In this document: positions 4,544 to 6,673 of the stretch, one piece after another
Position numbering within the stretch: the first letter of the stretch is position 1
Layout: every line of letters starts with the position of its first letter
Assembly: GCA_902795955.1 (NCBI GenBank)
Contig: CADBNJ010000343.1
Location: 1-6,673, forward strand
Direction: 5' to 3'
Origin: Oscillospiraceae bacterium
GTDB lineage: Bacteria; Bacillota; Clostridia; Saccharofermentanales; Saccharofermentanaceae
Length of the DNA stretch: 6,673 nucleotides
Notes under the pieces: model-generated
The model's database searches: none
What the model saw: only the letters and a program-made list of their open reading frames with translations
What the model was told of the DNA's origin: nothing
Translations under genes and position numbers: made by a program

Positions 4544-6673
4544 TTATCCGATCTCGACTTCTATCCTGCTTCCGATCTCACCGGATTCAAGATGATCCCT
4601 GCCGGTGCAGACGACATTGCCGTCGCAGGCGATGGAGAGGACTTTACTTCCGCTGCCGGTCCTGCGGTATGTGAGTTCAACAGGCTTGCCGTTGAATTCG
4701 AAGGATACGCCTGCAATGCCGTCAGCAGAGAACAGATCATCCGGCAGCCGGGGCTCGAACTTCATTCCGCCGAAGTTGCCTTTGACGCCGAATATCTCAG
4801 TAAGAACAGTGAGCATGAGCCAGCTGGCAGCGCCTGTGAGATAGTGATACACGCCGCGCCCCTTGGGATCGAAGTACTCGGGCACACCGGGATAGATCCT
4901 GCTTGAGTCGAAGTCAGTTGCGTGTCTGTAGAGGGAGCCGATCACTTTCCAGCCCTCTGCGGAAAAGCCCCGGGAATACAAAGCGTTGCCGTACATTACT
5001 GCCATATGCGAGAATACGGCGCCGTTCTCTTTCTGGCCGTATGCGAACCCGAACATTCTTCCCATGTCAGTCTTGATCTCGTGGAAATCGGTATTGAGCT
5101 TGTAGCCGCCCAGAGATGCGTCGTACAGGTAATGGTCTGCAGACCTTGTGATCTCCTTAACATCGTCGTCTGAGGCGATCCCGCTCATGACGGTGAAGAC
5201 TTCACTCGTCAGCATCATCTTGCCGTCTTTCTCGAGGGCACGGCCGTTGTCATCGTAGTAACCGTTGAATCTGGAGTAGCCGTCGGCATCGGTGAACCAC
5301 TCCTGCGATCTGATGTTCCTCATGATGTGATCTGCCTTGGATTCCAGGTCGGATGCGATAACTTCGATATCAACATCGCTCACACTGCCGCCGAAGCCGC
5401 TCTTGACGCTCTCGCAGTATGACATAAGGTCGGAATCCGTTCCAAGGAGTGATGAGATCTCCGATGCGATCCTGACTGTTCTTAATCCGGTCACCTCGCT
5501 GTACTTGCGGAGGATCGATGCAAACCTTTTGTAGTTGCCTGCATATGCCGCAGTGAATGCGACGCTCTCGCCGCGGTGTGAGCCCATGTCGAGGGCGTCG
5601 TTCCAGTCGGCACCGCGGAGCTTCATGGAGCCGTGTTCGCCGACATCGAAGAAAGCGGCGAGATTCTGGAGCAGAAGGTGCTCGAGAACTGTACCCGAGC
5701 AGCCGGTAACATTGTTACAATCGCCGTCAGCAAGGGCAGTTCCGCGCTTGATCTGCCTGTCGATAAAGTATGGTGCGGATTCGTCCAGGATCCTCAGATC
5801 TCCCGTCTGCCTGATGTAGAGATCCATCGTCATGAACGGCCACATCGCGTGATCCATCCACACTCTGGTGATGCCGTTACGGTCAGCGATGAATTCGCCT
5901 CTTCCCGCACCGATGATCGTCGCGTTCGTTCCGTCTGTCCTTACGCCGCCGAAGTTATCAATGAGCATCTGTCTGACATCGGACGGGTCCATGATGATCA
6001 GCGCGAGGCAGTCCTGCCACAGGTCGCGCCATCCTCTGCCGCCCTTGCCGTAGTCGTGATGGGGCAGGAAGGAGCATCCGTAGATCCTTCTGAGCATCGG
6101 CTGGACTGCCACCCAGAACATCCAGTTGTCAAAATCCTTATCTCCCGAAGTGAACCTGATGTTATTCTTCGCGAGCCAATACTCCTTGTTCTTTGCGAGC
6201 TCCTCCTCGAAAGCCTTGCCGCTCAAATATCTCTCAAAAGCACTCTCAAAGGCCGACGCATTCTCCCTGATCTCGATCTCCGTGTCCGACGGCCTGTCCA
6301 GATCTGCAACACCCAGCGCAATGATATAGGATACCGATCCGCGGGGTTCAAGCGTTACTTCCGCGAACATTGCGGCGCCCATTGCTTCGAATCCGTCTGC
6401 CCTCGCACCTGCCAGTGATGCAGGTCTTCCGTCAATCGGGAACCTGGGGTTGTCGAGAGCGCCGCCCTCTCCGATGAAGTCCTCCTCGACAGGGCAGAAG
6501 AACTGCGGCTTGCCGCCGTCCTCTGTTGCTGCAAAAAATCCGTACATTACCTTGTTGCGCTTATGTCCGCGCTCGTCGAAAGTCAGTGTCGGGTTGTTGA
6601 CCACGCCGTACGATGTGACGATCATCCTGTTGAGCATTGAAGATACGTTGCGGTGGTCCCTAATGTTGTCCGC
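4544..6673 (-). CDS. GH94 glycoside phosphorylase, probably 1,2-beta-oligoglucan phosphorylase type (5' end outside window)
   Basis: The stop TAA is at 4544-4546 and the frame is open to the right edge, so the ATG at 6637 is internal: the codons upstream still read coding sequence (DHRNVSSMLNRM). About 709 C-terminal residues are visible. GH94 enzymes reversibly phosphorolyse beta-glucosides to a sugar 1-phosphate in the cytoplasm. Numbered from Met at 6637, family signatures are: TLTFDERGHKRNK (17-29), the HHDYGKGGRGWRDLWQD segment (193-209) of the substrate and phosphate site, RVWMDHAMWPF (258-268), and RGADWNDALDM (341-351), whose Asp347 (codon 5597-5599) is the expected catalytic acid. 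FSHMAVMYGNAL (542-553) and HYLTGAASWLM (598-608) match the phosphate-binding His and Gly/Ala-Ser-Trp regions, and KFEPRLPDD (626-634) begins the C-terminal beta domain. The HDYGKGGRGWRDLWQD and DHRNVSSMLNRM forms fit the long (~1100 residue) 1,2-beta-oligoglucan phosphorylases better than cellobiose phosphorylases, from memory of the family. Subfamily assignment is uncertain; GH94 membership is not. The gene is richer in GC than its neighbours and convergent with them. Confidence 0.85.
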   Translation of the reverse strand, partial: ADNIRDHRNVSSMLNRMIVTSYGVVNNPTLTFDERGHKRNKVMYGFFAATEDGGKPQFFCPVEEDFIGEGGALDNPRFPIDGRPASLAGARADGFEAMGAAMFAEVTLEPRGSVSYIIALGVADLDRPSDTEIEIRENASAFESAFERYLSGKAFEEELAKNKEYWLAKNNIRFTSGDKDFDNWMFWVAVQPMLRRIYGCSFLPHHDYGKGGRGWRDLWQDCLALIIMDPSDVRQMLIDNFGGVRTDGTNATIIGAGRGEFIADRNGITRVWMDHAMWPFMTMDLYIRQTGDLRILDESAPYFIDRQIKRGTALADGDCNNVTGCSGTVLEHLLLQNLAAFFDVGEHGSMKLRGADWNDALDMGSHRGESVAFTAAYAGNYKRFASILRKYSEVTGLRTVRIASEISSLLGTDSDLMSYCESVKSGFGGSVSDVDIEVIASDLESKADHIMRNIRSQEWFTDADGYSRFNGYYDDNGRALEKDGKMMLTSEVFTVMSGIASDDDVKEITRSADHYLYDASLGGYKLNTDFHEIKTDMGRMFGFAYGQKENGAVFSHMAVMYGNALYSRGFSAEGWKVIGSLYRHATDFDSSRIYPGVPEYFDPKGRGVYHYLTGAASWLMLTVLTEIFGVKGNFGGMKFEPRLPDDLFSADGIAGVSFEFNGKPVELTYRRTGSGSKVLSIACDGNVVCTGRDHLESGEIGSRIEVEIG

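Noticed and set aside
5633..6418. A 261-codon open frame on the + strand opposite the phosphorylase
   Set aside because: It lies antisense to a gene with clear GH94 motifs, has no domain-like content, and is the expected shadow of a GC-rich coding strand. The same applies to the shorter + strand frames between 4592 and 6329.
6635..6637. ATG as the start of the phosphorylase
   Set aside because: The frame stays open for 12 more codons to the window edge and reads family-like sequence (DHRNVSSMLNRM). The enzyme would also be far shorter than related long GH94 proteins, so the true start is outside the window.

Overview
The window looks like part of a carbohydrate-handling locus from a Gram-positive, clostridial-type bacterium (Firmicutes; a gut or rumen Clostridia member is my inference). 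The basis is the secreted lipoproteins with lipobox cysteines, a solute-binding fold of the sugar ABC transporter kind, and a GH94 sugar phosphorylase resembling the long Firmicutes members. No 16S or other taxonomic marker is present, so placement is loose. The lipoprotein genes are clearly more AT-rich than the phosphorylase gene.

Layout. 1-772 (+): C-terminal remnant of a solute-binding-like protein, with an in-frame TGA just upstream of the open part. 773-1085: intergenic, with a convincing promoter near its right end and an operator-like dyad over the -35 box. 1086-1976 (+): a lipoprotein of unknown function starting at GTG. 1963-4155 (+): overlapping the previous gene by 14 bp, what should be one 730-residue lipoprotein (signal peptide, beta-propeller-like N-terminal half, solute-binding-like C-terminal half), split by a single in-frame TAG at 2620-2622. 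Gene callers see two ORFs here (1963-2622 and 2731-4155), but the frame is the same and stays open between them. 4156-4543: a non-coding convergent gap unusually rich in inverted repeats. 4544-6673 (-): C-terminal ~709 residues of a GH94 phosphorylase, running off the right edge.

How they might work together: the remnant and the C-terminal half of 1963-4155 are paralogs, sharing the GFP-x-x-GG segment and an almost co-linear last 50 residues. The region therefore looks like a duplicated family of surface lipoproteins, at least two copies of which carry nonsense codons. The phosphorylase is convergent and so is not in the same operon; a shared role in oligosaccharide capture and cytoplasmic phosphorolysis is possible but only inferred from proximity.

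The observations most worth following are the in-frame amber codon and the intergenic structures. The latter comprise a 126-nt element closed by long complementary arms, then two diverged 53-nt hairpins whose stems show compensatory base changes.
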